The notes beneath the pieces were generated by a model. The model had not been told where the DNA came from. It made no database searches and saw only the letters and a list, made by a program, of their open reading frames with translations. Source: JAHBNG01 sp039028975 (GTDB lineage: Bacteria; Chloroflexota; Anaerolineae; Caldilineales; Caldilineaceae). From it: a stretch of DNA of 64,000 bases. The translations under genes and the position numbers were made by a program. Numbering within the stretch: the first letter of the stretch is position 1; every line of letters starts with the position of its first letter. This document shows, piece by piece, positions 53,190 through 62,686 of the stretch. The stretch covers positions 186,001-250,000 of the forward strand of contig JBCCHB010000001.1 in NCBI GenBank assembly GCA_039028975.1. The letters run 5' to 3'.

Positions 53190-54242
53190 CTATTCTTGGT
53201 TGAGTCGTTCTCTTATGTTTTCAGGTAAATCTTTCAATATCTTCCCGGTCACTATCCCCTCATTGCGAAAGTAACGCTGCCGAGAATTCGGTTCTCGCAG
53301 ATAGCCTCCGGCGCGGTGGATTGCAACCACTTCCCAATGATCATTGAAAACAGGTGAGCCAGAAGACCCTGGCATCGTTGAAGTGATATACTGAACTACA
53401 TTGCCACCGACTACTTCCACAAAATTGTTTTGTAAGGAGATGTGCTTGGGGCGGCCAGACGGATGCTGGATGATGTTAACGCGGTCACCCTTGCCAATGT
53501 TAGACGACTGTAGTGGTAGCCACGCCCATTCATTGCCTGGTTCACCTTCAATCTCAACAATGGCATAATCTAGTTCTTCACTTGCGTGAAATAGTCCATC
53601 CAACTTAGCTCGATACTCATGTACGGTCTGTGCTTCGCCACGGAAGTTCTCTTCGTAGTTGAAGCGGAATATTGCATGCTCCACAAGTTCCATCTGAGGA
53701 ATAACGTGGTGATTCGTGATCAGTAGATCGGGCGTTATGAGAAACCCTGTACCAGACCAGCTGCCCCTCCCTGAATTAATCCCAATATAAGAAACAGAAC
53801 GCGACACTAGCATACCCTGCGCTAGAAAAGCGATTGGACGCAAAGTATTCTCGCCAATAATCTTTTCTAGAACAGTCTGCGGAGTATCTTGTCCCCGCCA
53901 CTCGTCAACAGCCGGTGTGGGTACGACGGGCGTCATCATTTCGTACTTGATGAGCAATTCATCGAGGAATTCTTGTTGTTCAACTCCTGCATATCCTTTA
54001 ATAGAATTTAGGAAGAGACCAAGCGCTTCATGCTCATAAGAAAGACGGCCATAGTTTGCCAGATAAGAGATAATCTGGCTTACAGCCACAAATTGCGGGC
54101 CGTCGAGGCGTATGCGTGGAGCAAGCTCGTTCAGCCCCGCAAGATTTAGCATAAGCCTACGCGATGGTTCATCCGCCAGTTCAGGAAGATGTTGTAGTAT
54201 TTGGATTAGTTTCAGTTGATCTTCGTGACTTAGGTTAACCAT
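53190..54242 (-). CDS. EAD-trypsin-like serine protease (predicted conflict-system effector)
   Basis: A 350-residue protein. Residues 1-98 are an effector-associated domain (LQHLPELADEPSRRLML, RIRLDGPQF, YGRLSYEHEALGLFL, GVEQQEFLDELL) that aligns throughout with the N-terminus of the nSTAND1 protein at 43123-47157. Residues about 120-345 are a trypsin-like protease with the full triad: H179 (TNHHV), D215 (ELDYAIVE), S284 (GSSGSP). There is no signal peptide, so it is expected in the cytoplasm. Known logic of this class: the activated STAND protein gathers the effector via like EADs and the protease cleaves host or invader proteins. It is the first gene of the minus-strand set, 51 bp before the FG-GAP gene. 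EAD subtype (EAD8-like) is a guess. Confidence 0.9.
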   Translation of the reverse strand: MVNLSHEDQLKLIQILQHLPELADEPSRRLMLNLAGLNELAPRIRLDGPQFVAVSQIISYLANYGRLSYEHEALGLFLNSIKGYAGVEQQEFLDELLIKYEMMTPVVPTPAVDEWRGQDTPQTVLEKIIGENTLRPIAFLAQGMLVSRSVSYIGINSGRGSWSGTGFLITPDLLITNHHVIPQMELVEHAIFRFNYEENFRGEAQTVHEYRAKLDGLFHASEELDYAIVEIEGEPGNEWAWLPLQSSNIGKGDRVNIIQHPSGRPKHISLQNNFVEVVGGNVVQYITSTMPGSSGSPVFNDHWEVVAIHRAGGYLREPNSRQRYFRNEGIVTGKILKDLPENIRERLNQE

Positions 54243-54973
54243 AATGGTATCACTTTAGAGTTGGGTAACTAACTGAGGGCTATACAAAATTTGCAAGACG
54301 GGCATATTCTCATTTCAGTGTAGTACAACTTTCGGGGGAATAGTTGTCAAGAACTACTTCAGCAGGCTAGAGGGTACGACGCTATGCAAGATTCTACAAT
54401 TTTAGCATGTTTTACGCGCAAAAAGAGGCTTCCGACAGTACTCCATGCGATCTTTTGACAATCTTCTTCGAGCGGATAATCAGGCGAATGTGTTGACCTC
54501 TGAACCGGATAATCGTACCCATTGCTGGTAGTATGCGTTGTCTTAACTGATAGTAGGGGATATTCTATAGACGTTGGAGTTCCCTTTTTTCTTTCAGGGG
54601 TTCATAGACCATCCACCCGGGAAAAGCTGTCAACTTAGTTTATGGTGCCCAAACCGCTGATAATTGGGATGATACAGATTGATTCCCTGATAAACCGCCC
54701 CTTGTTAGACAATTGTCCAAAATCAAGGCAGTATACGAGTACGCTAACCAATATATCATGCTTATGCCGGAAATTCAAACAGAATCTACAGAATTTCAAC
54801 CAGTATGATCTTGCCTTGCGTGCGTCGAAAGGCGTCTGGCACTATCGCGCTGGCACGCTGACTACAGTTGGTTTGGTCGTCGTGGGTAGACAGACATAAG
54901 TTCCCAACTCCTATTAGCAAGTCATCTGGCTCGATATCTGTACGCACCTCATTTGCGCTAGGCTGAGTCACGT
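54243..54973. other. 731-bp region without recognisable gene
   Basis: No supported coding sequence, RNA gene or strong hairpin was seen. It contains the likely promoter region of the minus-strand EAD-trypsin gene. Open frames are short and composition is AT-rich, consistent with decayed DNA adjoining the aminotransferase relic. Confidence 0.4.
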
Positions 54974-55519
54974 GATGTCTACGAAGTCTTCACAGATAAG
55001 GCGAATACGCTCACACACCTGTTAACCTTTGGGGGGACAGGCTGTGGCAACGGCGGCAGCCCTGAAAATATTGAAATTATGAGGCGAGAAGAGCTGGTGG
55101 AACGGGCTGCCGAGGTGGACTCCTACCTGTTACCTAAGTTAACCAAGCTAGTAGAAGAGCATCCCACGGTGGGTGACGCACGGGGAATTGGTTTGCTAAC
55201 GGCCATTGAACTGGTGCAGAACAAAGAGACCAAGGAGAAGTGGGAGGTTTCGTCAGATTTTATCAAACGCGTCAATGCTCTGATGACCGATGTTCCAGTT
55301 GCCAGCAAGCTAGGTGGGATGACGCACGTTCGCTGCGACGCAGGTCTCGTTTTCCTGCCCAGACGCCCTTATCTGATTGCAGTCATGACCAAGTACGGTT
55401 TGGGCCATCCACTTGATCTAGAGATGGCTGTTGTAGAGGTTGTGCGTACGGTTCACGAGACAATGGTTGCGTTGGATGATTTGAGTGTGTATGGGCAGGG
55501 ATTCAAGCGTTATACTTGA
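54974..55519 (+). pseudogene. C-terminal remnant of a class III aminotransferase
   Basis: The region reads DVYEVFTDKANTLTHLLTFGG in one frame. A short piece reads best in another frame (QAVATAAALKIL), and then the first frame resumes (IMRREELVERAAEVDSYL and on to a normal C-terminus with DARGIGLLTAIELV). This is the last third of an ornithine/4-aminobutyrate-type PLP aminotransferase, past the PLP lysine. The N-terminal two thirds are missing and a pair of compensating frameshifts lies near 55030-55075, so it is a relic, even though 146 codons from 55079 are still open. Confidence 0.75.
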
Positions 55520-55637
55520 GGAACGAATCTGCTGATCTATGGGCATTAAATAGACATTGTTGGGAACGGCATTCGCGTGCGGGCGAACAGGATCAAAAAG
55601 GAATTTGCTTTCTTACAGATTATACGAAACAGCGTGA

Positions 55638-56744
55638 TCAGGGGAATGTACAGCCAGGTGTCGGTTCCCGATTCAGTTGCATTTCACAACCAGCCCCGAT
55701 TGTGCCATTACCGAGTTGGCTATTGTTATTGGCCCCCCAGCACTTTACGCCTCCACCAGTCGTCAAAGCGCAAGTATGATCGCTACCGATGGTCATCGAT
55801 GCGACGTCACTCTCTAATCCAATGACATCGACGGGCGCTAAGCGTTGGTCTGCGTTTGTCCCGTCGCCCAGGCGACCAAAGGTGTTTAGCCCCCAACACT
55901 TGGCCCCACCATTATTGGTCAAAGCACAACTGTGGGATCGTCCTGCATGGATAAAAGCGACATTCGCGGTTAGGCCAATGACGTCTGCTGGTGGGCTTGG
56001 GTCCGTTGCATCATTGCCGATTTGCCCATGGTTATTTCCGCCCCAACATTTGGCCCCGCCAGTGGTGTTTACGACACAGTTGTGGCTAGCACCTGCCGAA
56101 AGCAGTTAAACGTCACTCGTCAATCCATTCACGTCCATGGGTACACTACTGGAGGTGACCGTATCGTTGCCCAGTTCCCCCAATTCATTATCACCCCAGC
56201 ACTTGACGCCTTCAGCGTTGGTCAAAGCACAGGTATGTTCCCCACCCGTTTCAATCCGAATGATACTGTCAAGGGGAGTGGTGGGCAGGATAATGCTGAT
56301 ACTTGCGCCAAAATCACTGATGAGTTCATTCCGCTGATCGTCAGAGGGGTCATTAATATTCCACCCATCATGAGCTGGGGTGATGGTGCGGATGGCAATC
56401 GTGTATTGAGTATCCACCATCAGGCCATCCAACGCGTAGCTACTAACCGCCTTGTTCGTCGTGGTTGCAGCGATGTCGTAGGTGATACCACCATCGGTAG
56501 ATAGCCCAATTTCATATTGACCACTAGCTACAGAATCGACAAACGAAATAGGCGTCCATGTCAAAATAACTGACGTTGGCGGCGCAGCGGAGATCTGAAG
56601 ATTGGTTGGAGGGACTGTTTGAGTACTCTGCCAAGTGACACTACGGGCATCCATACAGGTTGCGGCTTGGGTGTTGGCACTTAAACCCATTGAAGAAAAA
56701 GTAGCACGTTGAGATCTACTGATAATATAAGTAGATACCACCAT
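55638..56744 (-). pseudogene. RCC1-repeat / fibronectin III protein gene split by an in-frame stop
   Basis: From 56744 down, a fibronectin type III domain (PPTNLQISAAPPTSVILTW) is followed by RCC1-type repeats with the signature HTCALTNAEGVKCWGDNELGELGN. A TAA at 56106-56108 interrupts, but the same frame continues with repeats of the same kind (SHNCVVNTTGGAKCWG, SHSCALTNNGGAKCWG, HTCALTTGGGVKCWG) to the stop at 55638. The stop replaces a residue at a conserved place (DV-stop where DVVAL-like is expected). The N-terminus has no signal peptide and looks truncated. Intact relatives are exported seven-bladed propellers. It is most likely a recent pseudogene, unless read-through occurs. Confidence 0.8.
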
Positions 56745-56761
56745 ATTGCAGAGAGATACCC

Positions 56762-57724
56762 ATGCCCACTATCAAATTCTTCACAGACGATCCCCCGGAA
56801 ATTGTCGATCTCATTGTCCAGCACGCTCCTGCTGGTTTCGAAGTCAGCGTTCATGCCGACTCGTTGCCCGATGCAGAAAAGGTCATCATCGTTCAAGATG
56901 CAGACTTTCTCATGCTGACCGGGCGCTCGGTCCCCGACGAGGCGTTGCGCTCTGCTCGAAAGCTCAAATTAATTCAGCTGATTAGCGCTGGCTATAACCA
57001 CATGAATCTACCCCTATGTCAAGCGTTGGGCATTGCTGTTGCCAACAACGGTGGCACCAACGCCATTGACGTGGCCGAACATACCATCGCGCTGATTCTG
57101 AGCGTTTATTGCAAGCTGCGCGAAAATGATCAACTTGTCCGCACTAATCAGTGGAATCCAGGTCACTTCAGCCGTTCCACCTACACCATCAATGGCCGAA
57201 CGGTTGGGATTATTGGCATGGGCGAGATCGGTCAACGGGTGGCTCATCTGCTCGGTTCGTTTGGCTGCCAACTACTCTACCATGATCTGGTGCCGCTCTC
57301 GGTTGGGCAGGAAGAGACGTTAAGCGTTACACGCGTTCCCCTGCCCGATCTTTTGCAGCAAGCCGATATTGTCACGCTCCACACCAGCCTAACCGACGAA
57401 AGCCGCAGCCTCATCAGCCATGACGAACTGGCATTGATGAAGCCGACAGCCCTGCTGGTCAACACCTGTCGCGGTCCAGTAGTAGACGAGGCCGCCTTGA
57501 TCGATGCATTGACCCACAAGCGCATCCTCGGCGTGGCGCTAGATGTGTTGGTAGAAGAGCCGCCAGCCCCAGACAACCCGATTTTACAGATGGAGAATGT
57601 GCTCCTCTCACCCCACTGTGCCGGCAACAGCTATGATACATGGTCGCGGCGGGGAAAATTTATGTTAGAGAATATTGAGCGTGTTTGGAATGGTCAATCG
57701 CCGTTAGCCGTTGTTAACGGGTAA
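56762..57724 (+). CDS. D-isomer-specific 2-hydroxyacid dehydrogenase
   Basis: A 320-residue NAD-dependent dehydrogenase of the glycerate/phosphoglycerate/lactate family. The nucleotide-binding motif is VGIIGMGEIGQRV (near 140). The catalytic Arg is in NTCRGPVVDE (near 236), the Glu in VEEPPAP (near 265) and the His in SPHCAG (near 284), so the triad is complete. It reduces a 2-keto acid such as glyoxylate, hydroxypyruvate or a keto-sugar acid. It is followed 234 bp later by an SDR gene and then an ABC importer and an enolase-superfamily gene, fitting a sugar-acid pathway. Confidence 0.9.
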   Translation: MPTIKFFTDDPPEIVDLIVQHAPAGFEVSVHADSLPDAEKVIIVQDADFLMLTGRSVPDEALRSARKLKLIQLISAGYNHMNLPLCQALGIAVANNGGTNAIDVAEHTIALILSVYCKLRENDQLVRTNQWNPGHFSRSTYTINGRTVGIIGMGEIGQRVAHLLGSFGCQLLYHDLVPLSVGQEETLSVTRVPLPDLLQQADIVTLHTSLTDESRSLISHDELALMKPTALLVNTCRGPVVDEAALIDALTHKRILGVALDVLVEEPPAPDNPILQMENVLLSPHCAGNSYDTWSRRGKFMLENIERVWNGQSPLAVVNG

Positions 57725-57958
57725 GCCGAATCCAGCAAAAGGTTTCCCACTTGAAAGGCGAATAGCACGGGAAGCTTTGTTTTGCTCTTCTTGACTTTCC
57801 TGTGAAAGAGTAGGTACTATAATATAGATGGTCAGAAAAGTTCTGTCCTCCGTCCAAGTCATATTCCAGAGTGGCTTGGAAACGAGTCGGGATAAGACTC
57901 TTCTGACGAACTTATTCCGGAATGGCCTAAGAAATCCAATCTCCATCAGGAAGTGATC

Positions 57959-58750
57959 ATGAATCAACGGATACTTGACGGACGTGTAGCCATTATTACA
58001 GGGGCCTCAAGAAGCATTGGTAAGTCTATGGCAACGGCTATGGCCCAAGCAGGAGCTGATGTTGTCGTCACCTATCTGGGCGACGAGGAGGCTGAAGCGG
58101 CAGTGCAAGTAGCTAGCGAAGTAGAGGCGGCTGGGGCCAAATCACTTGCCATACCAGTTGATATCTCCCAACCCAGCCAAGTAGAGGCACTCATCACCCA
58201 GGCGGTCGATACCTTTGGTCAGCTTGATATATTGGTCAACAACGCGGCGACGTTTCATCGCAAGATACCATTGGTTGATTTGCCTGTATCCGAGTGGAAG
58301 CGTATTATTGATGTGAACTTAACTGGAACCTTTCTGTGTGCCCAACGTGCTGCCCGTCAGATGATTGAGCAACGCTCGGGGGTTATCATCAACATCTCAT
58401 CGTCTGGCGCGGAGGAGATCTTTTCCAACATGGGGGCATATGCGGCCAGCAAAGGCGGCATTAACACCCTGACGAGATCGCTTGCTGTTGAACTTGCGCC
58501 ATTCGGTATTCGCGTTAATGGCATTGCCCCTGGACATATTGATACAGTTGCAAACACAGAGTTCCTGGCCGAAGTGCCGGGGCGCGACGAAAGATTCTAT
58601 CGCAGAATTCCTGCAGGTCGGCTTGGGTACAAAGAGGAACTTGCCAATTTGGCCGTCTTCCTGGCCTCGGACGCAGTAGGGTATCTGACCGGACAGACAA
58701 TTCCAGTTGAGGGCGGTCTAACCATATGGCAAGGTCCGGTAGACGAGTAA
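57959..58750 (+). CDS. Short-chain dehydrogenase/reductase (SDR)
   Basis: A 263-residue classical SDR. The ATG at 57959 has AGGAAG 6 bases upstream. Motifs: TGASRSIG (cofactor binding, near 15), NNAAT (near 91), the catalytic Ser in ISSSGAEE (near 143) and YAASKGG (Tyr and Lys, near 161). It ends with the usual GYLTGQTIPVEGG. It acts in the cytoplasm on a hydroxyl or keto group of a sugar, polyol or 2-keto acid; the substrate is unknown. Confidence 0.92.
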   Translation: MNQRILDGRVAIITGASRSIGKSMATAMAQAGADVVVTYLGDEEAEAAVQVASEVEAAGAKSLAIPVDISQPSQVEALITQAVDTFGQLDILVNNAATFHRKIPLVDLPVSEWKRIIDVNLTGTFLCAQRAARQMIEQRSGVIINISSSGAEEIFSNMGAYAASKGGINTLTRSLAVELAPFGIRVNGIAPGHIDTVANTEFLAEVPGRDERFYRRIPAGRLGYKEELANLAVFLASDAVGYLTGQTIPVEGGLTIWQGPVDE

Positions 58751-58904
58751 TCCAAGGGCCCTATTATTCGGAGATGGATCGCCCAAAAATAATTAATAAT
58801 GAATACCAAATAGTTAATAATTGAGTCGGTATTGAGTCGGTGTCGTGTAACGATAAACTGTTGCGATTTTGATAAACCAATAACACCAAAAGGAGGAAGC
58901 GAAT

Positions 58905-60455
58905 ATGCGAATCAGGATTTCTATCAGTCTGGTGGCAATCATTATGGCGTTTTACCTGTCAGCCTGTGCATCCCCAGTTCCAGACGGTTCTGGGAGTGAG
59001 TCTATGGGTGCATCGGTCGGTGAGGCTGGATCCACAGGCGGGACGCTTACAATCGGCTTAACTCAGGCGCTAGACAACTTTGATCCCCATTGGAACCAGT
59101 TGATGGCTTATCAGAACCTGGTCGCCCAAAATGTTTTTGATCATCTGACCATCATCGGGCCTGACATGACGGTACGGCCTGGTCTAGCCGAGCGGTGGGA
59201 AATCTCGGCTGACGGCACGGAATACACCTTTTATCTGCGTTCTGGTGCTACTTTCCACAATGGCCGTGCGGTCACTGCGGCAGACGTTGTTTTTTCATTT
59301 AACCGCACCATTGATCAAGAAGCGACGTTTGCCAGCAAGATGGAGCCTATTGAGACCATCGAAGCCGTTGATGATCAGACCGTCAAGATGGTCTTGAAAC
59401 GTCCGGTTGCACCCTGGCCGGAGGAAGTTTCGCTGATCGCTATTGTTTCTGAAGAATCATCAGACGATCTAGAGAAAGCACCCGTGGGGTCCGGTCCCTT
59501 TACTTTTGTGGAGTGGATACCCAACGATCGCATCGTGCTTGCCAAAAATCCCGACTATGATTTGCCCGACTTGCCTCAGCTAGACCAGATTGTCCTCAAG
59601 ATCTTGCCCGATATGGCCGTTGCGTTGACGAATTTGGAGTCAGGGGAAGTTGACGTTGTTTTCGAGGTACCGGCAGCCGATGCAGAACGGTTTAAAGGCC
59701 GCGACGATATCGCATTCCAGACGCCACCGTCTAGCAACAGCATCTTCGTCATCGAGATTGCGCCCAACCGCGATGAGCGGCTGCAGGATGTCCGCGTGCG
59801 CCGCGCGCTCTTCACCTGTATGGATAAGGATGCTATTCGCCAGGCTGTCTACTTTGGGGAGGGAGATAGCCAGTGGAGTCCGCTGCCCCAAAGTTCCTGG
59901 GCCTATACCGAAGGCAATGGACCAGGTTACGATCCCGATACCGCCAAAGCACTCTTGGCCGAAGCTGGTTATGCTGAGGGGTTAGAGCTGACCATCGAGA
60001 CCATCTCGGGTGTGGCGGTAATGGAAAATATGGCCACCATCTGGCAAGAGAACCTAGCCGAATGTGGCGTCACGCTGAACATCAATATTTCTGATATCTC
60101 CACATGGCTGGATGCTTATGTCAACCGTGATTATCAATTGATCGCCAACTGGGCTAATTACCGCTCCGATCCCCACGGCATCTTTGACGTAATGTACGGT
60201 CCACACTGGAAGGATGAGAATAGCTTTCCGCGAGAGGATATGCTCGACCTGATGAGTAGCGGCGCCAGCAGCGCAGACGAAGCAGAACGCAAGGAAATTT
60301 ACGCTCAAATTCAGCAAGCCGTCATTGAGGATATGGCGCCTGTCATCACTGTCCAATCTCAACCGCTCATCGCCCTCACCAAACCCAGCGTCAAGAACTG
60401 GACCATGAATGCCATGAATTACATCTTCTTTAATGAGATCTATGTGGAAGAGTAG
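58905..60455 (+). CDS. ABC importer substrate-binding lipoprotein (SBP family 5, oligopeptide/oligosaccharide type)
   Basis: A 516-residue lipoprotein with a strong ribosome-binding site (AAAGGAGG). The signal peptide ends in LSAC with the lipidated cysteine at position 21, so it is anchored outside the membrane. The body is a family-5 solute-binding protein: GGTLTIGLTQALDNFDPH, the RPGLAERWEISADGTEYTF signature and the usual RRALFTCMDKDAIRQAVY stretch. Such proteins bind oligopeptides, nickel or oligosaccharides. The adjoining permeases follow in the same direction, and nearby sugar-acid enzymes favour a carbohydrate ligand (inference). Confidence 0.92.
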   Translation: MRIRISISLVAIIMAFYLSACASPVPDGSGSESMGASVGEAGSTGGTLTIGLTQALDNFDPHWNQLMAYQNLVAQNVFDHLTIIGPDMTVRPGLAERWEISADGTEYTFYLRSGATFHNGRAVTAADVVFSFNRTIDQEATFASKMEPIETIEAVDDQTVKMVLKRPVAPWPEEVSLIAIVSEESSDDLEKAPVGSGPFTFVEWIPNDRIVLAKNPDYDLPDLPQLDQIVLKILPDMAVALTNLESGEVDVVFEVPAADAERFKGRDDIAFQTPPSSNSIFVIEIAPNRDERLQDVRVRRALFTCMDKDAIRQAVYFGEGDSQWSPLPQSSWAYTEGNGPGYDPDTAKALLAEAGYAEGLELTIETISGVAVMENMATIWQENLAECGVTLNINISDISTWLDAYVNRDYQLIANWANYRSDPHGIFDVMYGPHWKDENSFPREDMLDLMSSGASSADEAERKEIYAQIQQAVIEDMAPVITVQSQPLIALTKPSVKNWTMNAMNYIFFNEIYVEE

Positions 60456-60463
60456 AAGGTGAA

Positions 60464-60602
60464 CGGTTAGTCGGTGGTCAGTAGGTCGGTTGGCCAGTGA
60501 GGCAATCGACCGCATACCGATTACCGACTCACCAATTACCGACTCACCGACTTACCGACTTACCGACTACCGACTACCGACTTACCGACTAACCGATTAC
60601 CG
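60464..60602. repeat. Degenerate tandem repeat of CCGACTTA/CCGACTAC units with inverted half
   Basis: The right two thirds consist of 8-10-bp units (ACCGACTC, ACCGACTT, ACCGACT) repeated more than ten times. The left third (GGTTAGTCGGTGGTCAGTAGG) carries the complementary units, so the transcript can fold into a long, slippery hairpin. It fills almost the whole gap between the lipoprotein stop and the permease start. Confidence 0.8.
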
Positions 60603-60616
60603 TCGGAGGCACCCAT

Positions 60617-61582
60617 TTGGGTCAATATGTAGCAAGCCGATTTTTGCAAATTATCCCGACTATTTTCATCATCTCCTTCCTCGTATTTGGAGCCATGCAT
60701 TTGGCACCTGGGGATCCGGCGACGATGCTGATGGGTCGCGCTGCTGCTCAGAATCCGGAGGGGCTTGAGCAACTTAGGCGAGAGATGGGGTTGGACAAGC
60801 CGATTGCCACCCAGTATTTCATCTGGCTTGGTAATGCATTGCGCGGGGATTTCGGCAACTCGAACCGTAGCGACCTGCCGGTGATTGAGTTGATCGGGGG
60901 ACGACTGTGGGCCTCTTTAGAGCTGGTTGTTGTAAGCCTGCTCATTGCACTGGCCGTATCAATGCCATTGGGTATCATCGCAGCAGTAAAGCATCAAACC
61001 GCCTATGATTCAATTATTATGACCTTTGCCGTTGCAGGCGTTGCCATTCCGGGCTTCTGGTTAGGACTCACGCTGATTCTCATCTTCTCGGTCACATTCA
61101 GTTGGTTACCGGCTTCAGGATACGTCCCGTTTCTGGAAGACCCTATCGAAAACCTGAGGCGGGTTCTGATGCCTGCTATCACACTAGCCGTCTATTTGAT
61201 CGCCACCTTTACCCGCTTTCTGCGTTCAGATATGCTCGACGTACTCAATAATGATTACGTGCGAACGGCCAATGCCAAAGGGCTAAACCGTCGCATCGTC
61301 ATCCTGCGCCATGCTCTGCCGAATGCATTGATTCCGCTTCTGACCGTTATCGGCGTTGAGGTCGGAGCGCTGTTGGGCGGGATCATCATCATTGAGCATG
61401 TCTTTGGCTGGTCTGGCATTGGCTGGCTGACACTGCAAGCCGTCTACAACCGCGATTATCCCCTTGTGCAGGGCGTTGTGTTACTAACGACCCTCTTTTA
61501 CACCCTAATGAACTTTTGCGTTGACGTCGGCTACGCATTTCTAAATCCTCGCATCCGAGAGCAATACGAGAGGGCACGGTGA
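60617..61582 (+). CDS. ABC importer permease, DppB/OppB type
   Basis: A 321-residue integral membrane protein. TTG at 60617 is taken as the start (GGAGG 8 bases upstream; the MGQYVASRFLQIIPTIFII beginning matches the family). About six TM helices are visible. The cytoplasmic coupling segment with the EAA-type motif lies near 205-235 (YVRTANAKGLNRRIVILRHALPN). It forms the channel with the next gene. The use of TTG and the repeat-filled leader suggest low translation relative to the lipoprotein. Confidence 0.92.
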   Translation: MGQYVASRFLQIIPTIFIISFLVFGAMHLAPGDPATMLMGRAAAQNPEGLEQLRREMGLDKPIATQYFIWLGNALRGDFGNSNRSDLPVIELIGGRLWASLELVVVSLLIALAVSMPLGIIAAVKHQTAYDSIIMTFAVAGVAIPGFWLGLTLILIFSVTFSWLPASGYVPFLEDPIENLRRVLMPAITLAVYLIATFTRFLRSDMLDVLNNDYVRTANAKGLNRRIVILRHALPNALIPLLTVIGVEVGALLGGIIIIEHVFGWSGIGWLTLQAVYNRDYPLVQGVVLLTTLFYTLMNFCVDVGYAFLNPRIREQYERAR

Positions 61583-62475
61583 CCGATATTGCAACCGCAG
61601 ATGCTTCGCAAATAAACGCCCAAAGTAGCATCAAGCCCAAGAGCGGCCTCTTGGCCAGACGCCGGCTCTTGAAACCTACGGTGCTTGTCGTCTTGGCAGC
61701 AATCCTCTTTCTTGTCCTGTGCGCCGCTTTGCCTGATGTCGTCAGCCGCTACTCCTACCGAGAACAACACATTGAAGATGCGCTGCAACCGCCAAGTACC
61801 CAATACTGGCTCGGCACCGATCAGTTTGGTCGCGATATCTATAGCCGCCTGATTTATGGAACGCGCATAGTAATTGTCGTTGCGCTTGGCTCGGTTTTCT
61901 TTGCCATTCTCATTGGCGTGCCCATCGGGTTGCTTGCAGGTTTCTATGGAGGTCTCTTAGACGCAGTTGTTATGCGCATCCAAGACGCGATTTTGTCCTT
62001 TCCGGTGCTATTGCTGGCGCTTTTAATGATCGCCACTTTCGGTGCGTCAACGCTCAACGTTATTATTGCCATCACATTTGTTTATATCCCGCGCTTTGCG
62101 CGGCTGGTGCGCGGCAGTGTACTCGATCTAAAAGAACAAGAGTATGTGTGGGCCAGTCGGTTGGCCGGCGCGACGGACACACGCATTCTGTTGCGCAGTA
62201 TCCTCCCCAATGCGATTGGTCCGATTATTGTTCAAGCCACGCTCGGTTTTGCTGTCGCTATTTTAATTGAGGCCGGTTTGAGCTATCTTGGGCTTGGCAT
62301 ACAGCCTCCGACGCCCTCGTGGGGAAACATGCTGCAGCATGCCCAGAGCTACTTTTATCAAGCGCCGTGGTTTGTGTTGGCCCCCGGTCTGATGATCTTT
62401 TTGGTAGTACTACTCTTTAATCTGCTTGGCGATTGGCTGCGCGGATGGCTTGATCCTCGTCTGCGTCATTTATAG
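61579..62475 (+). CDS. ABC importer permease, DppC/OppC type
   Basis: A 298-residue membrane protein. Its GTG start overlaps the stop of the first permease (GTGA, four bases), so the two are translationally coupled. It has an N-terminal cytosolic segment, a first TM near 33-53, the family motif HWLGTDQFGRDI-like stretch (YWLGTDQFGRDIYSR, near 75-89), five further TM helices and the coupling loop near 185-215 (YVWASRLAGATDTRILLRSILPN). No ATPase gene follows in the window, so the importer must use ATPases encoded elsewhere. Confidence 0.92.
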   Translation: MTDIATADASQINAQSSIKPKSGLLARRRLLKPTVLVVLAAILFLVLCAALPDVVSRYSYREQHIEDALQPPSTQYWLGTDQFGRDIYSRLIYGTRIVIVVALGSVFFAILIGVPIGLLAGFYGGLLDAVVMRIQDAILSFPVLLLALLMIATFGASTLNVIIAITFVYIPRFARLVRGSVLDLKEQEYVWASRLAGATDTRILLRSILPNAIGPIIVQATLGFAVAILIEAGLSYLGLGIQPPTPSWGNMLQHAQSYFYQAPWFVLAPGLMIFLVVLLFNLLGDWLRGWLDPRLRHL

Positions 62476-62686
62476 ACAGTCAACAGTCAGTTGCCACTCA
62501 TTCCCCTGCCATTTAGCGGTTCGCGTGTGGAAGCGATGTGCTTCAACTACGCAAACCTTTCGTATCTCATCAGCAAGGCGGAGAATGGATTTTAAGGAAC
62601 GGGGTTGAAATAACTTGGTCGTTTGATGGGCCAAACTCGATTGAAACGCACACGATATTGACAATGCATTCCTAAGCGAGAATATC

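Noticed and set aside
54642..54899. 85-codon open frame upstream of the aminotransferase relic
   Set aside because: No start signal or domain; the region looks decayed.
60464..60602. CRISPR-like array
   Set aside because: Units of 8-10 bp are directly adjacent, without spacers of constant length, and no cas gene is present.
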